This document shows, piece after piece, positions 35,663 through 44,883 of a stretch of 64,000 nt of DNA. The stretch comes from Clostridiales bacterium. Its GTDB lineage: Bacteria > Bacillota > Clostridia > Lachnospirales > Lachnospiraceae. Within the stretch, counting starts at the first letter, position 1. The number at the start of each line of letters is the position of its first letter. The position numbers and the translations under genes are program-made. The stretch is taken from positions 32,225-96,224 of the forward strand of contig JAMPHY010000013.1 in assembly GCA_023663185.1 (NCBI GenBank). The letters are read 5' to 3'. A model generated the notes under the pieces. That model searched no databases, was not told the origin of the DNA, and worked only from the letters and a program-made list of their open reading frames with translations.

Positions 35663-37465
35663 TCAAATCTCCCAAAACATAAACAAATTCCAATACAATA
35701 TATCCGTAATTGTAACCGCAATCATAACAAGTGTAATTATATTATATAATTTGCGTAATTTGCCGGACTGCATCTTACATAATGCAACTATTCCATATAT
35801 GACCACAGCAGCCATCACAACTATAAGCGGTATAAACGCAGCGTTCGCCCATGTATAAGATGCTGCCGGCGCATAGCTTGACGCGCCGATAGCCATTATC
35901 ATGACTAACAAAGCTGCCGCTAATTGCAATAATGCCGCCAATGTACTCCATCTGCCAAGTGGTATCGCCGTATCCTTTTTCCTGATTATGTAAACCACTT
36001 TTTTAATCAATTTAATAACTATACTAACGACAGAAAATATCAGCGCCGCAATCCATAAGAAAAACAATGCTATTTCCAATATAAACCGTCCAAGCGGCAC
36101 GCGCACATAATCTCCATACGGGCGGCATACTTTATCGATACCGCCGCTTGTTCCTACCGCCCAGATACCGTACAAGTCCGCCGCGTCCGTATATGATAGG
36201 CTCAAAACCTTAAACGGTCCTTTCCTGCATGTCCTCGCAGAAGTGTATATGCCGCTCGGTTCACCCTGATTGCCACTAAAGTAATTCTCCGCAGAATACT
36301 CCCCGAAAATCAGCTCCATCATATCATAGTTATAGACTTCTTCGTTGGATTGATTAGTCATAACGACTACGCCTATGTTATCCTGTAAATCTAATAACAG
36401 ATACGACGAACAGCCCGCAGTGTTTCCACCGTGCCCGACTGTCTGCACTCCGTACGCCTGTATCCAGAAACCATGACAGTTGGACGGCACTCCGCTGTCC
36501 CCCAGATATGCAGTAGGCGTAAAAAGAGTCTGCCATGTTTCACTTTTTTCAAAAAGTATGGAATTTTCATCTAAGAGTGCTTTTCCGAATTTCTCGAAAT
36601 CTTCCAGTGTGGACGTACACATACCTGCAGGATATAAAGATATGTAATAGAAACAGTCGGGAATCAAATCACCGTCTATTGTATAACACTGTAATTCGCT
36701 GTGCTTCCCAGCCACTTGGCTATTATCGCTTAAGTCTGCCGATATAGCGCTATTTTCCATGCCAAGCGGTTCGAAAATATTCTGATGAACATAGTCGTCA
36801 AAGTTAAGCCCGCTAATCCGCTCCACGATATACGCCGCCAGCGCCACTCCCCAATTTGAATAGGCGGTTACACTTCCCGGTTCATAAATCTGCTCAGGCA
36901 TATGCGCTTTAAGCGCCTCTTCTAATGGAAGAAGCGCATCATGCTCCTTTAAAAATAAGTCTGCGTAAACTTCCTGATATCCTGCGTCATGGTTCATAAG
37001 GTTTGTCATAGTTACGGGAACATCATAGTTAAGATTTGTCAGAAACTCTTCCGGCAGATATTCCTTGATATCCGCATCTAAATCAATTTTTCCCTGTTCC
37101 CAAAGCTGCATTACGCTTACCCAAGTCAACAACTTTGAAGTCGAACCCCATTCCATCACTGTGTCTTTATCAACTTTAAGTCCTGCTTCTTTATCCGCAT
37201 ATCCGAAATAATTGGTATATACGGTTTCATACCCATTAAATACGCTAACTTCCATTCCCGCGGTAGTATCTTCATGCTCCGCTACATATTTCTCAATCTC
37301 CGTCCCCAAATCGCTATATGCTATGCCTGAGGGAAAACTTTCTTCCGCTGCGTATACCCGTGTCATAGACAGATTTGGCATAACCAGCCCCTGCATTAAT
37401 ATAATCGCTGCCGCCAATACAGATAACAGGGCTTTTCTTGCCATTTTCGCATATTTTACCTTCAT
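35663..37465 (-). CDS. Serine hydrolase, beta-lactamase/PBP fold, with membrane tail
   Basis: A 600-residue protein with a signal peptide. The class C beta-lactamase-like domain has SxxK in MEWGSTSKLLTWVSVMQLWE, Tyr-x-Asn in VTAYSNWGVALAAYIVE, and HGG in TVGHGGNTAGC. The last ~160 residues form about four membrane helices, so the catalytic domain is held at the outer face. Such proteins are D-amino peptidases or esterases rather than antibiotic-resistance enzymes. A palindromic operator lies just before the start. Confidence 0.88.
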   Translation of the reverse strand: MKVKYAKMARKALLSVLAAAIILMQGLVMPNLSMTRVYAAEESFPSGIAYSDLGTEIEKYVAEHEDTTAGMEVSVFNGYETVYTNYFGYADKEAGLKVDKDTVMEWGSTSKLLTWVSVMQLWEQGKIDLDADIKEYLPEEFLTNLNYDVPVTMTNLMNHDAGYQEVYADLFLKEHDALLPLEEALKAHMPEQIYEPGSVTAYSNWGVALAAYIVERISGLNFDDYVHQNIFEPLGMENSAISADLSDNSQVAGKHSELQCYTIDGDLIPDCFYYISLYPAGMCTSTLEDFEKFGKALLDENSILFEKSETWQTLFTPTAYLGDSGVPSNCHGFWIQAYGVQTVGHGGNTAGCSSYLLLDLQDNIGVVVMTNQSNEEVYNYDMMELIFGEYSAENYFSGNQGEPSGIYTSARTCRKGPFKVLSLSYTDAADLYGIWAVGTSGGIDKVCRPYGDYVRVPLGRFILEIALFFLWIAALIFSVVSIVIKLIKKVVYIIRKKDTAIPLGRWSTLAALLQLAAALLVMIMAIGASSYAPAASYTWANAAFIPLIVVMAAVVIYGIVALCKMQSGKLRKLYNIITLVMIAVTITDILYWNLFMFWEI

Positions 37466-37477
37466 GTAATTTCTCCT

Positions 37478-37539
37478 TTCAATGAAACGTCAAGTTTCAC
37501 ACCACTTATCTTTATATATATAAACTGAGTTTCATTGAA
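37478..37539. promoter_or_regulatory. Nested inverted repeats upstream of the serine hydrolase
   Basis: TGAAAC-GTCAA-GTTTCA (37483-37499) is a perfect 6-bp palindrome. The larger TTCAATGAAAC (37478-37488) has its exact complement at 37529-37539, with an AT-rich -10-like TATATATA between. Two linked sites of the same core suggest a dimeric repressor. Confidence 0.5.
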
Positions 37540-37567
37540 ATAATCTTCAACATACTTTAAAATATTT

Positions 37568-38914
37568 TTAGCCTTCCCTGCCCTTCTTCCATTTCCCCTG
37601 AAAATAACGCAGCATATTAAATGTCCCCGCGGCAAACCATGTAAGCGCGGTGGCAAGCCAGACTCCCCAGACGTCAATCACCGGAATCAGCGTAAGCGGC
37701 TTAGCAAAGCAAATTCTTCCAAGCATTTCCACAATTCCGTTGGCAAAAGCAAACACGGCGTCGCCCGCTCCGTTTAAAAGCCCTCTCGTCACATAGATTG
37801 AACCTAAGAATAAGTAAAACCAACTGGTAATTTTAAGCGCATGAGCGCCAAAAGCAATAACATCTTCTTCACTGACAAAGAGCTTCATAATAAACTCTCC
37901 GCCAAACTGAAACAGCGGTATCATTACCAGCGAAAATACCGCCATAATCGTTAATCCTTTTCGGTATCCCTGACGAACCCTGTCAATCTTGCCCGCGCCG
38001 ATATTCTGTCCTGTATACGTTGACATTGCCATGCCAAGCGAGTTATACGGCTGCTGCACTAACTGCTCGATTCGGCTTGTCGCAGTAAATGCCGCAACTA
38101 CAACAGAACCAAAGGTATTGACGACGCTTTGCAGCGCCACACATGAGATGGCAATCAGCGAAGTCTGAAAAGCGAGCGGAACGCCCATTCTCGTACATTG
38201 CCAGATAATATCCAAATCCGGCTTTCGCAAATCTTTTTCAATTTTAAAAAACGGATTTTTCCAAAATGCAAATAAAAGACTCCCCATTCCTGAAAGGAAC
38301 TGAGATATAATAGTCGCTATTCCTGCGCCGGCTATCCCCCACTTAAATGTTTTTACAAATAAAAGGTCCAGAAAAATATTTAAAATACTTGACATTATGA
38401 GAAAATAAAGCGGCGTCTTGGAATCCCCTACTGCACGCAAAATCGCGGAGATACAGTTATACAGCGCCACAGCTAAGACTCCCGCGCACATAATGCGCAT
38501 ATACATCACCGCATCGTCTAAAATATTGTCCGGAGTATGTAAGAGCATAAGCACGGGGCGCGAAAGCAGAACCCCCAGACTTCCCATAATCGTGCCGACT
38601 ACAAGCATGATGTAAGCGGCATTCGCAATCGCCTTTTTTACATAATCATGATTTCCCGCGCCGAAGTGCTGTGAAATAACCACTCCTGTTCCGTTGGACA
38701 TTCCGCCGCATAAGGAAAAGAAGAGGAAATTAAGCGAGCTGGTGGCTCCTACCGCCGCCAGCGCGTCCGCCCCTACAACCTGCCCGACAATTATGGAATC
38801 CACCATATTGTAAAGCTGTTGAAAAATATTTCCTACTACCATAGGAAGCATGAAAGTGAGAAGCAGCCCTGTCGGGTTTCCCACTGTCATGTCTTTTACA
38901 TACGTTTTTTTCAT
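37568..38914 (-). CDS. MATE-family exporter (second)
   Basis: A 448-residue protein with about 12 helices. N-half GLLLTFMLPMVVGNIFQQLY and YNMVDSIIVGQVVGADAL; C-half GVPLAFQTSLIAISCVALQS; YTGQNIGAGKIDRVRQGYRK. Distinct from the MATE protein at 27-29 kb and nearer the NorM/DinF-like branch by sequence pattern. Not in an operon. Confidence 0.93.
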   Translation of the reverse strand: MKKTYVKDMTVGNPTGLLLTFMLPMVVGNIFQQLYNMVDSIIVGQVVGADALAAVGATSSLNFLFFSLCGGMSNGTGVVISQHFGAGNHDYVKKAIANAAYIMLVVGTIMGSLGVLLSRPVLMLLHTPDNILDDAVMYMRIMCAGVLAVALYNCISAILRAVGDSKTPLYFLIMSSILNIFLDLLFVKTFKWGIAGAGIATIISQFLSGMGSLLFAFWKNPFFKIEKDLRKPDLDIIWQCTRMGVPLAFQTSLIAISCVALQSVVNTFGSVVVAAFTATSRIEQLVQQPYNSLGMAMSTYTGQNIGAGKIDRVRQGYRKGLTIMAVFSLVMIPLFQFGGEFIMKLFVSEEDVIAFGAHALKITSWFYLFLGSIYVTRGLLNGAGDAVFAFANGIVEMLGRICFAKPLTLIPVIDVWGVWLATALTWFAAGTFNMLRYFQGKWKKGREG

Positions 38915-39048
38915 AATATAATACGCCTCTTTTTACTTATAAACCTACGCCATGCGTAAATTTACATACTAGTATATGTTTTTTATATCACACTAGCAAG
39001 AGAGTATCTATAATAAACCTTTTTAAATATTGTCAAATTCTCTTTTCC

Positions 39049-42000
39049 TCAATTATCCGACTTATCGCGGATTTCGCTGTGCAATTCCTGAAGCGGCTTA
39101 ACCTTGCTGCCTTCATGGGTTCTTAGATAATGTATGCCCTCCGCAGTTACCTTTGCCGCCGCAACCGTCGTGATATAAGGAGTCTTTGCCTTAATCGCCG
39201 CTTTTCTTAAGTAACTGTCGTCATGAATGCTGTCTTTTCCTATCGGAGAATTAATGATAAGGGCAAAATCGCCATTGGTAATCATATCGCCGACATTAGG
39301 ACGCCCTTCATAAAGCTTCTTCGCTTTCTTAGCCGGAATACCCGCTGCGGTTATAAGGTTATAAGTTCCTTCCGTCGCCACGATTTCAAAGCCGTCTTTA
39401 GCAAGGCTGCCTGCGACTTCCACTACTTCGTCCTTATCCTTTTTATTTACGGAAATCAAAACGGTTCCTTCAAGCGGCAATTTGGACTGCACCGCCTCCT
39501 GCGCCTTGAAAAACGCCTCGCCATAAGAGCGCGACAGTCCTAAAACCTCTCCTGTAGAACGCATTTCCGGTCCTAAGATAGGGTCTACTTCAGGGAACAT
39601 ATTGAATGGGAATACCGCTTCCTTCACGCCATAGTAGGGAATGTCTTTTTCCTTTAAATCCGGAACTGGCGAAGGGCGCCCTGTAATCTCAGAAGTAATA
39701 ATATCTGTAGCAAGCGGCACCATGCGAATATTGCATACCTTCGATACTAACGGCACCGTTCTTGACGCCCTCGGATTAGCCTCCAGCACAAATACTTTGC
39801 CATTTTCAATCGCATACTGCATGTTCATAAGTCCTTTTACGTGCATCTCTTCTGCGATTTTCCTCGTATATTCTTTAATCGTCTCTACATTTTCCGGCTG
39901 GATATGCACTGAGGGAATAATACATGCAGAGTCGCCCGAATGGATTCCTGCAAGCTCAATATGCTCCATAACAGCGGGTACAAAAGCATGTGTGCCGTCG
40001 CTGATTGCGTCTGCCTCACACTCTAGGGCGTGATTTAAGAAACGGTCAATCAGAATAGGACGGTCGGGCGTCACGCCGACTGCGGCTTCCATATACTCGG
40101 TCATACTCGCGTCGTCATAAACTACTTCCATACCTCTTCCGCCAAGTACATAGGAAGGGCGCACCATCACCGGATAACCGATTTCTTTTGCTATGGCGAG
40201 CGCTTCCGCTACCGTAGTCGCCATACCAGACTCTGGCATCGGAATCTCAAGCTTGTCCATCATAGCGCGGAATTGGTCTCTGTCCTCCGCCAAATCAATT
40301 ACAGCGGGAGACGTTCCGAGAATTTTAACTCCGTTCTTCTCTAATTCTGACGCTAAGTTTAACGGCGTCTGCCCGCCAAACTGCGCAATCACGCCTAGCG
40401 GCTTTTCTTTTCTGTAAATGCTCAACACGTCTTCTAGTGTAAGCGGTTCAAAATATAATTTATCGGACGTATCATAGTCTGTCGAGACTGTCTCAGGATT
40501 ACAGTTGACGATAATGCTCTCAAAGCCAAGCTGCCGCAGCGCTATCGCCGCATGTACGCAGCAATAATCAAATTCGATTCCCTGACCGATTCTGTTCGGA
40601 CCTCCGCCCAAAATCATAATCTTCGGTTTATCCTCATTGACAGGATTTTTATCGGGCGCATTATAGGTGGAATAATAGTAGGCGCTATCCTTAGTTCCAC
40701 TTACATGAACGCCTTCCCAAGCCTCTTCTACGCCTAACTCTATGCGGCGGTTACGGACAACATCTTCCGGAATTTCCAGAAGTTTGCTCAAATATTTATC
40801 TGAAAATCCGTCTTTTTTCGCCGTAATCAGCATTTCGTCCGGTATAAGAGCGCCTTTATATTTTAAAATCTCCTCTTCTTCTTCTACCAGTTCTTTCATC
40901 TGTTCAATGAAATACGTCTTAACTTTGGTGATTTCAAAAATTTCCTCAACTGTCGCCCCTTTGCGCAATGCCTCGTACATAAGGAAATGGCGTTCACTGG
41001 AAGGAGTTATCAGGCGTTTTAATAGTTCTTCTTTGGATAAAGAAGCAAAATCTTTGACATGCCCTAAACCATAGCGTCCTGTCTCCAATGAGCGAATCGC
41101 TTTCTGAAAAGCTTCCTTGTAAGTCTTGCCGATACTCATAACCTCGCCTACCGCGCGCATCTGTGTTCCCAGCTTATCCTCCACTCCTTTAAACTTCTCA
41201 AAAGCCCAGCGTGCAAACTTGATAACCACATAGTCGCCGTCCGGCACATATTTATCTAAAGTCCCATATTTACCGCAGGGGATATCTTTTAGGGTAAGTC
41301 CTGCGGCAAGCATAGACGATATCAGCGCAATCGGGAAACCTGTCGCCTTAGAAGCTAACGCAGACGAGCGCGAAGTACGGGGATTAATCTCTATAACTAT
41401 AACGCGGTCTGTCACCGGATCATGCGCAAACTGTACATTGGTTCCGCCGATAACCTGAACCGCTTCCACAATTTTGTACGCCTGTTCCTGTAATCGTTTC
41501 TGGCACTCCTCAGAAATCGTAAGCATGGGCGCCGAGCAGAAGGAATCGCCCGTGTGCACACCAAGCGGATCTATATTTTCAATAAAGCAGACCGTAATAA
41601 TATTGTTATCTGCGTCGCGCACTACTTCAAGCTCTAACTCTTCCCAGCCCAGCACAGATTCTTCCACTAAAACCTGTCCTACCAAACTTGCCTGAAGCCC
41701 TCTGGCGCAGACCACCTGCAATTCTTCCCTATTATAGACAAGTCCGCCGCCTGCTCCGCCCATAGTATAGGCTGGACGCAGTACTACCGGATATCCAAGC
41801 TTCTCCGCAATACCAAGCGCCTCGTCCACCGAATATGCGACTTCGCTGCGCGCCATCTCGATACCGAGCTTTGTCATGGTCTTTTTAAATTCAATGCGGT
41901 CTTCTCCTCTTTCAATAGCGTCTACCTGTACGCCGATGACCTTCACGTTATATTTATCTAAAATACCCGCTTTATTTAATTCTGCACATAAATTAAGCCC

Positions 42001-42282
42001 TGACTGTCCTCCCAAATTCGGAAGCAGTGCGTCGGGGCGTTCTTTTGCAATAATCTGCTCTAATCTTTCTACATTAAGGGGCTCAATATAAGTCACATCT
42101 GCTGTCTCCGGATCTGTCATGATAGTTGCGGGGTTAGAATTGACTAATACAATTTCATATCCTAACTTCCGCAGCGCCTTACACGCCTGAGTCCCCGAAT
42201 AGTCAAATTCACACGCCTGACCTATAATAATCGGACCTGAACCTATAATTAGCACCTTATGAATATCTGTTCTGCGCGGCAT
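39049..42282 (-). CDS. carB: Carbamoyl-phosphate synthase large subunit
   Basis: A 1077-residue protein, standard length. Two homologous ATP-grasp halves: starts KVLIIGSGPIIIGQACEFDY and KIMILGGGPNRIGQGIEFDY; ATP-binding YPVVLRPAYTMGGAGGG and YPVMVRPSYVLGGRGME. The C-terminal allosteric MGS-like domain follows from about residue 940. With glutamine from CarA it makes carbamoyl phosphate for pyrimidine and arginine. No carA is next to it on either side. GGAGG precedes the ATG. Confidence 0.96.
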   Translation of the reverse strand: MPRRTDIHKVLIIGSGPIIIGQACEFDYSGTQACKALRKLGYEIVLVNSNPATIMTDPETADVTYIEPLNVERLEQIIAKERPDALLPNLGGQSGLNLCAELNKAGILDKYNVKVIGVQVDAIERGEDRIEFKKTMTKLGIEMARSEVAYSVDEALGIAEKLGYPVVLRPAYTMGGAGGGLVYNREELQVVCARGLQASLVGQVLVEESVLGWEELELEVVRDADNNIITVCFIENIDPLGVHTGDSFCSAPMLTISEECQKRLQEQAYKIVEAVQVIGGTNVQFAHDPVTDRVIVIEINPRTSRSSALASKATGFPIALISSMLAAGLTLKDIPCGKYGTLDKYVPDGDYVVIKFARWAFEKFKGVEDKLGTQMRAVGEVMSIGKTYKEAFQKAIRSLETGRYGLGHVKDFASLSKEELLKRLITPSSERHFLMYEALRKGATVEEIFEITKVKTYFIEQMKELVEEEEEILKYKGALIPDEMLITAKKDGFSDKYLSKLLEIPEDVVRNRRIELGVEEAWEGVHVSGTKDSAYYYSTYNAPDKNPVNEDKPKIMILGGGPNRIGQGIEFDYCCVHAAIALRQLGFESIIVNCNPETVSTDYDTSDKLYFEPLTLEDVLSIYRKEKPLGVIAQFGGQTPLNLASELEKNGVKILGTSPAVIDLAEDRDQFRAMMDKLEIPMPESGMATTVAEALAIAKEIGYPVMVRPSYVLGGRGMEVVYDDASMTEYMEAAVGVTPDRPILIDRFLNHALECEADAISDGTHAFVPAVMEHIELAGIHSGDSACIIPSVHIQPENVETIKEYTRKIAEEMHVKGLMNMQYAIENGKVFVLEANPRASRTVPLVSKVCNIRMVPLATDIITSEITGRPSPVPDLKEKDIPYYGVKEAVFPFNMFPEVDPILGPEMRSTGEVLGLSRSYGEAFFKAQEAVQSKLPLEGTVLISVNKKDKDEVVEVAGSLAKDGFEIVATEGTYNLITAAGIPAKKAKKLYEGRPNVGDMITNGDFALIINSPIGKDSIHDDSYLRKAAIKAKTPYITTVAAAKVTAEGIHYLRTHEGSKVKPLQELHSEIRDKSDN

Positions 42283-42372
42283 AAATGTCCTCCATTCCTA
42301 AAAGTCGGGAATCTGCACGCATGGCAAATTCCCTGATTAATTTTTGTAAATTTTGTATATTTTCTTTCTAAT

Positions 42373-42402
42373 ATTTTATCATTGGATATACTATGCTGTC
42401 AA
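42373..42402 (-). promoter_or_regulatory. carB promoter
   Basis: Minus-strand TTGACA (42397-42402) and TAAAAT (42373-42378) with an 18-bp spacer. The leader toward carB contains a GGGAAT/ATTCCC hairpin (42307-42336). Confidence 0.7.
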
Positions 42403-42444
42403 TTTGATTTACACAGATACAATTTGGTTCAAGAGAAAAAATTA

Positions 42445-42571
42445 TTGACGAAGACACTGATAAGTGTTAAGATGTTATTGCAAGAAAGGGTGTTACCATA
42501 AAGCAACGGCCCGCCTTGTTTAAGTTGATTCAAAAAAGCAACCTAACGTTGGTCGGCGCGGTTGCTTTTTT
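42445..42571 (+). ncRNA. Candidate antisense antitoxin RNA of a type I TA locus
   Basis: A plus-strand promoter TTGACG (42445-42450), 17 bp, TAAGAT (42468-42473) faces the toxin gene. Transcription from about 42480 would stop at the AAAAAAGCAACC/GGTTGCTTTTTT hairpin (42532-42571). The RNA is antisense to the 3' end of the toxin message. No ORF of its own. Confidence 0.6.
42532..42571. terminator. Shared bidirectional terminator of toxin and antitoxin RNAs
   Basis: A perfect 12-bp stem with A-run and T-run on both sides. Convergent transcripts end here, as in type I pairs of Firmicutes. Confidence 0.85.
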
Positions 42572-42677
42572 GATGTTTATCATTTCTTCCGGTCTGTCGG
42601 ATACTGATAACTGTGACGATGATGCTGATAACCGTCACTACAATACCGACAAGTTCCAAAATAGTTCCGAACACCAA
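42543..42677 (-). CDS. Small hydrophobic peptide, holin-like type I toxin candidate
   Basis: A 44-residue reading frame from TTG 42677 (GTG 42674 possible), preceded by AAAGGT. The sequence is a single hydrophobic helix (VFGTILELVGIVVTVISIIV) and then a basic tail (RQTGRNDKHQKSNRADQR) encoded by the terminator stem. This matches membrane toxins such as the TxpA/BsrG and holin-like families. A strong ribosome site (GGAGG) upstream instead serves a 22-codon overlapping frame from ATG 42706 ending within the toxin. Either coupled translation or a one-base lesion in the toxin start is possible. Confidence 0.55.
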   Translation of the reverse strand: MVFGTILELVGIVVTVISIIVTVISIRQTGRNDKHQKSNRADQR

Positions 42678-42777
42678 TAGTGCTTACCTTTCACTTTATT
42701 TTCCATATGTACCACCTCCTATGATACTGGAAGCCCTCAAATGTACTCATTTGGCAAAAGGCGAACCGCCACCGTTT

Positions 42778-42824
42778 TGGTAACACCCACATATACATTC
42801 TACCATAGCAGCAGTTTTTTACAA
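42778..42824 (-). promoter_or_regulatory. Toxin-gene promoter
   Basis: Minus-strand TTGTAA (42819-42824), 16 bp, TAGAAT (42797-42802) with an extended TGG before the -10. The transcript begins with GGGTGTTACCA, which the opposite antisense RNA also carries near its 5' end, so the locus is bounded by inverted copies (42488-42498 and 42778-42789). Confidence 0.6.
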
Positions 42825-42994
42825 GATATTACAACAAATATTTTCATTTTTCCAATAATTCAGCCTCCAACAACCGCGGAAACAGCCGCACTTCCCGAAG
42901 AAAGTACGGCTGCCCCGTGGTAATTACAACACTTTGCAAATTTATGATATATTCCGCTAACTTACTTAACCAGAGTGGGCTGCGGAATAGCTCA

Positions 42995-44770
42995 TTAACC
43001 GAGTAATGACAGTGCCAACTGATTAGACTGGTTAGCCTGTGCCAGCATTGATGTACCAGCCTGCTGTAAGATGTTGTTGTTAGCATATTTAACCATCTCA
43101 GTAGCAATGTCGGTATCACGGATTGCTGCTTCTGCGCTTGTGGTGTTCTCAACAACGTTGTTGAGGTTGTTGATTGTGTGCTCCAGTCTGTTCTGGATAG
43201 CGCCGAGTGCTGAACGCTGTTTTGAAACCTTAGCGATTGCGTCTGCAACTGTATTTACAGCTTCGTCTGCATTCGTAGAGTCTTTTCCTGTTACGGATAC
43301 ATTATCAATGCCGAGGCTCTTTGCGCTCATGGACTCGATATCAACGTTAATCTTATTCTCCTCAGTTGTGTCAGCGCCTACCTGAAGGCTGAAATTTAAT
43401 GCGTCGGACAATTCTACTGATGCTTTGCGCGCAATGTTTAACGAAAGTCCTGCCGTTGCAACATCACTTATATATGTTACCGATTCTCCTTTCTTTGAAG
43501 CATCATTACTTGGTGCTGCTGCCGCTTTAGTTGCCACACCATCAAAATCCGTGCTAGCTATGCTCTCTATATCTTTTGTTTTCCCTGATGCCTTTAATAT
43601 AGCATCAGATTCGATTTTATCTTCTGTTGAAACCGGACCACCATTGGCATCGGTAATTGCACTTGTACCATCACTATCATTATGATATACCGTTTTGTAT
43701 GTTACTTTACTATCTAAGTTTACTGTTACTTGATAATTATCCCCCAGAAGTTTCTGTAAATCCTCAACAGTCTTAAATGTATTAGCATCATCTGTGGTAG
43801 ACGCTTTAGCCTTGTCATAGGTATATGTTTTTCCATCAATTGTGATAGAATTCCCGGATGTCAGTTTCATAGTTCCATCCTTGTCTGTCAGAGAAATTGT
43901 CACTGATTCACCAATCGCTGGAGTTGTTTTCGTAGCACCATCAAAAGATGTTGTCAAATCTCCGTCCTTAGCCTTGAATTCTATTCCAGTCACAGCATTT
44001 TTACTGTTATCCGTTTTGCTACCACTTAACTTGGACTCTACTGCCAACTTCCCAGTCTCGTCAGCGGAAGCTTTAAATATCGCTTTCAGGTCTTTATCAT
44101 TATTAATCGCTTCTGCAATATTTGCAGCCGTATCTTTCGCACTAGCGCCAGCCTTGAAAACAACATCTTTGGTTCTGGTATTTCCGTCAGCATCTTTATA
44201 AGTTACGGTTGCCGTATCTTCCGTTCCTGATGCAAGTGCCTTCTCTGCATTAATTGTTCCGCTAAAAATGTTTCCTTTAGCTGCAACAGTAGTCGCTTCC
44301 TGTGTAATACCACCAACATTTGCTTCTGCCTTAACAGTCGCACTCTTATCTCCCGAACCTTTCAACAAATAAGTCTCATTGAACTTAGTTGTCTCAGATA
44401 CACGGTCAATCTCTGTGATGAGCTGGTCGATTTCGTCCTGAACGGATTGTCTGTCAGATTCTGACATTGTGCCGTTGCCTGCCTTAATAGCCAGTTCGTT
44501 CATTCTCTGTAACATGTCATGAACTTCTGTCAGCGCGCCTTCTGCGGTCTGTACTGCACTGATACCGTCCTGTGCGTTAGCTGCTGCCTGTGTAAGACCT
44601 CTTGCCTGACGTCTCATCTTCTCACTGATTGCCAATCCTGCTGCGTCATCTGCTGCACGGTTAATCTTATAACCTGATGACAATTTCTCTGTGGACTTTG
44701 CCTGTGCGCTTGTTGTGATACCAAGCATTCTGTTGGCGTTCATCGCTGTAATGTTGTGTTGTACTATCAT
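42995..44770 (-). CDS. Flagellin
   Basis: A 591-residue flagellin. Conserved N-terminal D0/D1 (MIVQHNITAMNANRMLG; LSSGYKINRAADDAAGLAIS; LQRMNELAIKAGNG at ~87-100) and C-terminal D1/D0 (RSALGAIQNRLEHTINNLNN; SMLAQANQSNQLALSLLG) flank a long Thr/Asp/Lys-rich variable part (~140-490). The TLR5-contact positions equivalent to Arg90, Leu94 and Glu114 of Salmonella FliC appear retained (Arg89, Leu93, Glu113). It follows csrA on the same strand. Its leader has two candidate CsrA sites. Pseudaminic-acid genes at 52-54 kb may glycosylate it. Confidence 0.95.
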   Translation of the reverse strand: MIVQHNITAMNANRMLGITTSAQAKSTEKLSSGYKINRAADDAAGLAISEKMRRQARGLTQAAANAQDGISAVQTAEGALTEVHDMLQRMNELAIKAGNGTMSESDRQSVQDEIDQLITEIDRVSETTKFNETYLLKGSGDKSATVKAEANVGGITQEATTVAAKGNIFSGTINAEKALASGTEDTATVTYKDADGNTRTKDVVFKAGASAKDTAANIAEAINNDKDLKAIFKASADETGKLAVESKLSGSKTDNSKNAVTGIEFKAKDGDLTTSFDGATKTTPAIGESVTISLTDKDGTMKLTSGNSITIDGKTYTYDKAKASTTDDANTFKTVEDLQKLLGDNYQVTVNLDSKVTYKTVYHNDSDGTSAITDANGGPVSTEDKIESDAILKASGKTKDIESIASTDFDGVATKAAAAPSNDASKKGESVTYISDVATAGLSLNIARKASVELSDALNFSLQVGADTTEENKINVDIESMSAKSLGIDNVSVTGKDSTNADEAVNTVADAIAKVSKQRSALGAIQNRLEHTINNLNNVVENTTSAEAAIRDTDIATEMVKYANNNILQQAGTSMLAQANQSNQLALSLLG

Positions 44771-44777
44771 AAAGTTA

Positions 44778-44812
44778 CCTCCTTGTGTTTGCCAGCCGTA
44801 AATCCGTTTACG
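44778..44812 (-). promoter_or_regulatory. Candidate CsrA-binding sites in the flagellin leader
   Basis: On the transcript, CGTAAA-CGGA-TTTACG (44797-44812) is a hairpin with GGA in its loop (ACGGA). 11 bases further is CAAGGAGG (44778-44785), where a second AAGGA overlaps the ribosome site of the ATG at 44770. A looped site plus a site on the ribosome-binding sequence is the arrangement described for B. subtilis hag repression by CsrA. Confidence 0.7.
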
Positions 44813-44883
44813 ACCGTTGCTTTGTTTTTAGTTTCTTTTTGTTTTATGAATAATCCCGAAGCCCCTAGGATTGCTCCGGGTTA

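Noticed and set aside
35663-37465. Antibiotic-resistance beta-lactamase
   Set aside because: The fold is shared with many D-amino peptidases and esterases; the membrane tail and size argue against a dedicated resistance enzyme.
37462-37677. 71-codon minus-strand reading frame
   Set aside because: It overlaps the end of the MATE gene in another frame and has no family resemblance or ribosome site.
44797-44812. Possible end-of-gene terminator between csrA and flagellin
   Set aside because: The hairpin has an A/T-rich stem and no T-run on the transcribed strand. A GGA tetraloop just before the flagellin ribosome site fits a CsrA site better. The CCCGGAGC/GCTTCGGG stem nearer csrA (44854-44883) is a better weak terminator but also lacks a T-run.
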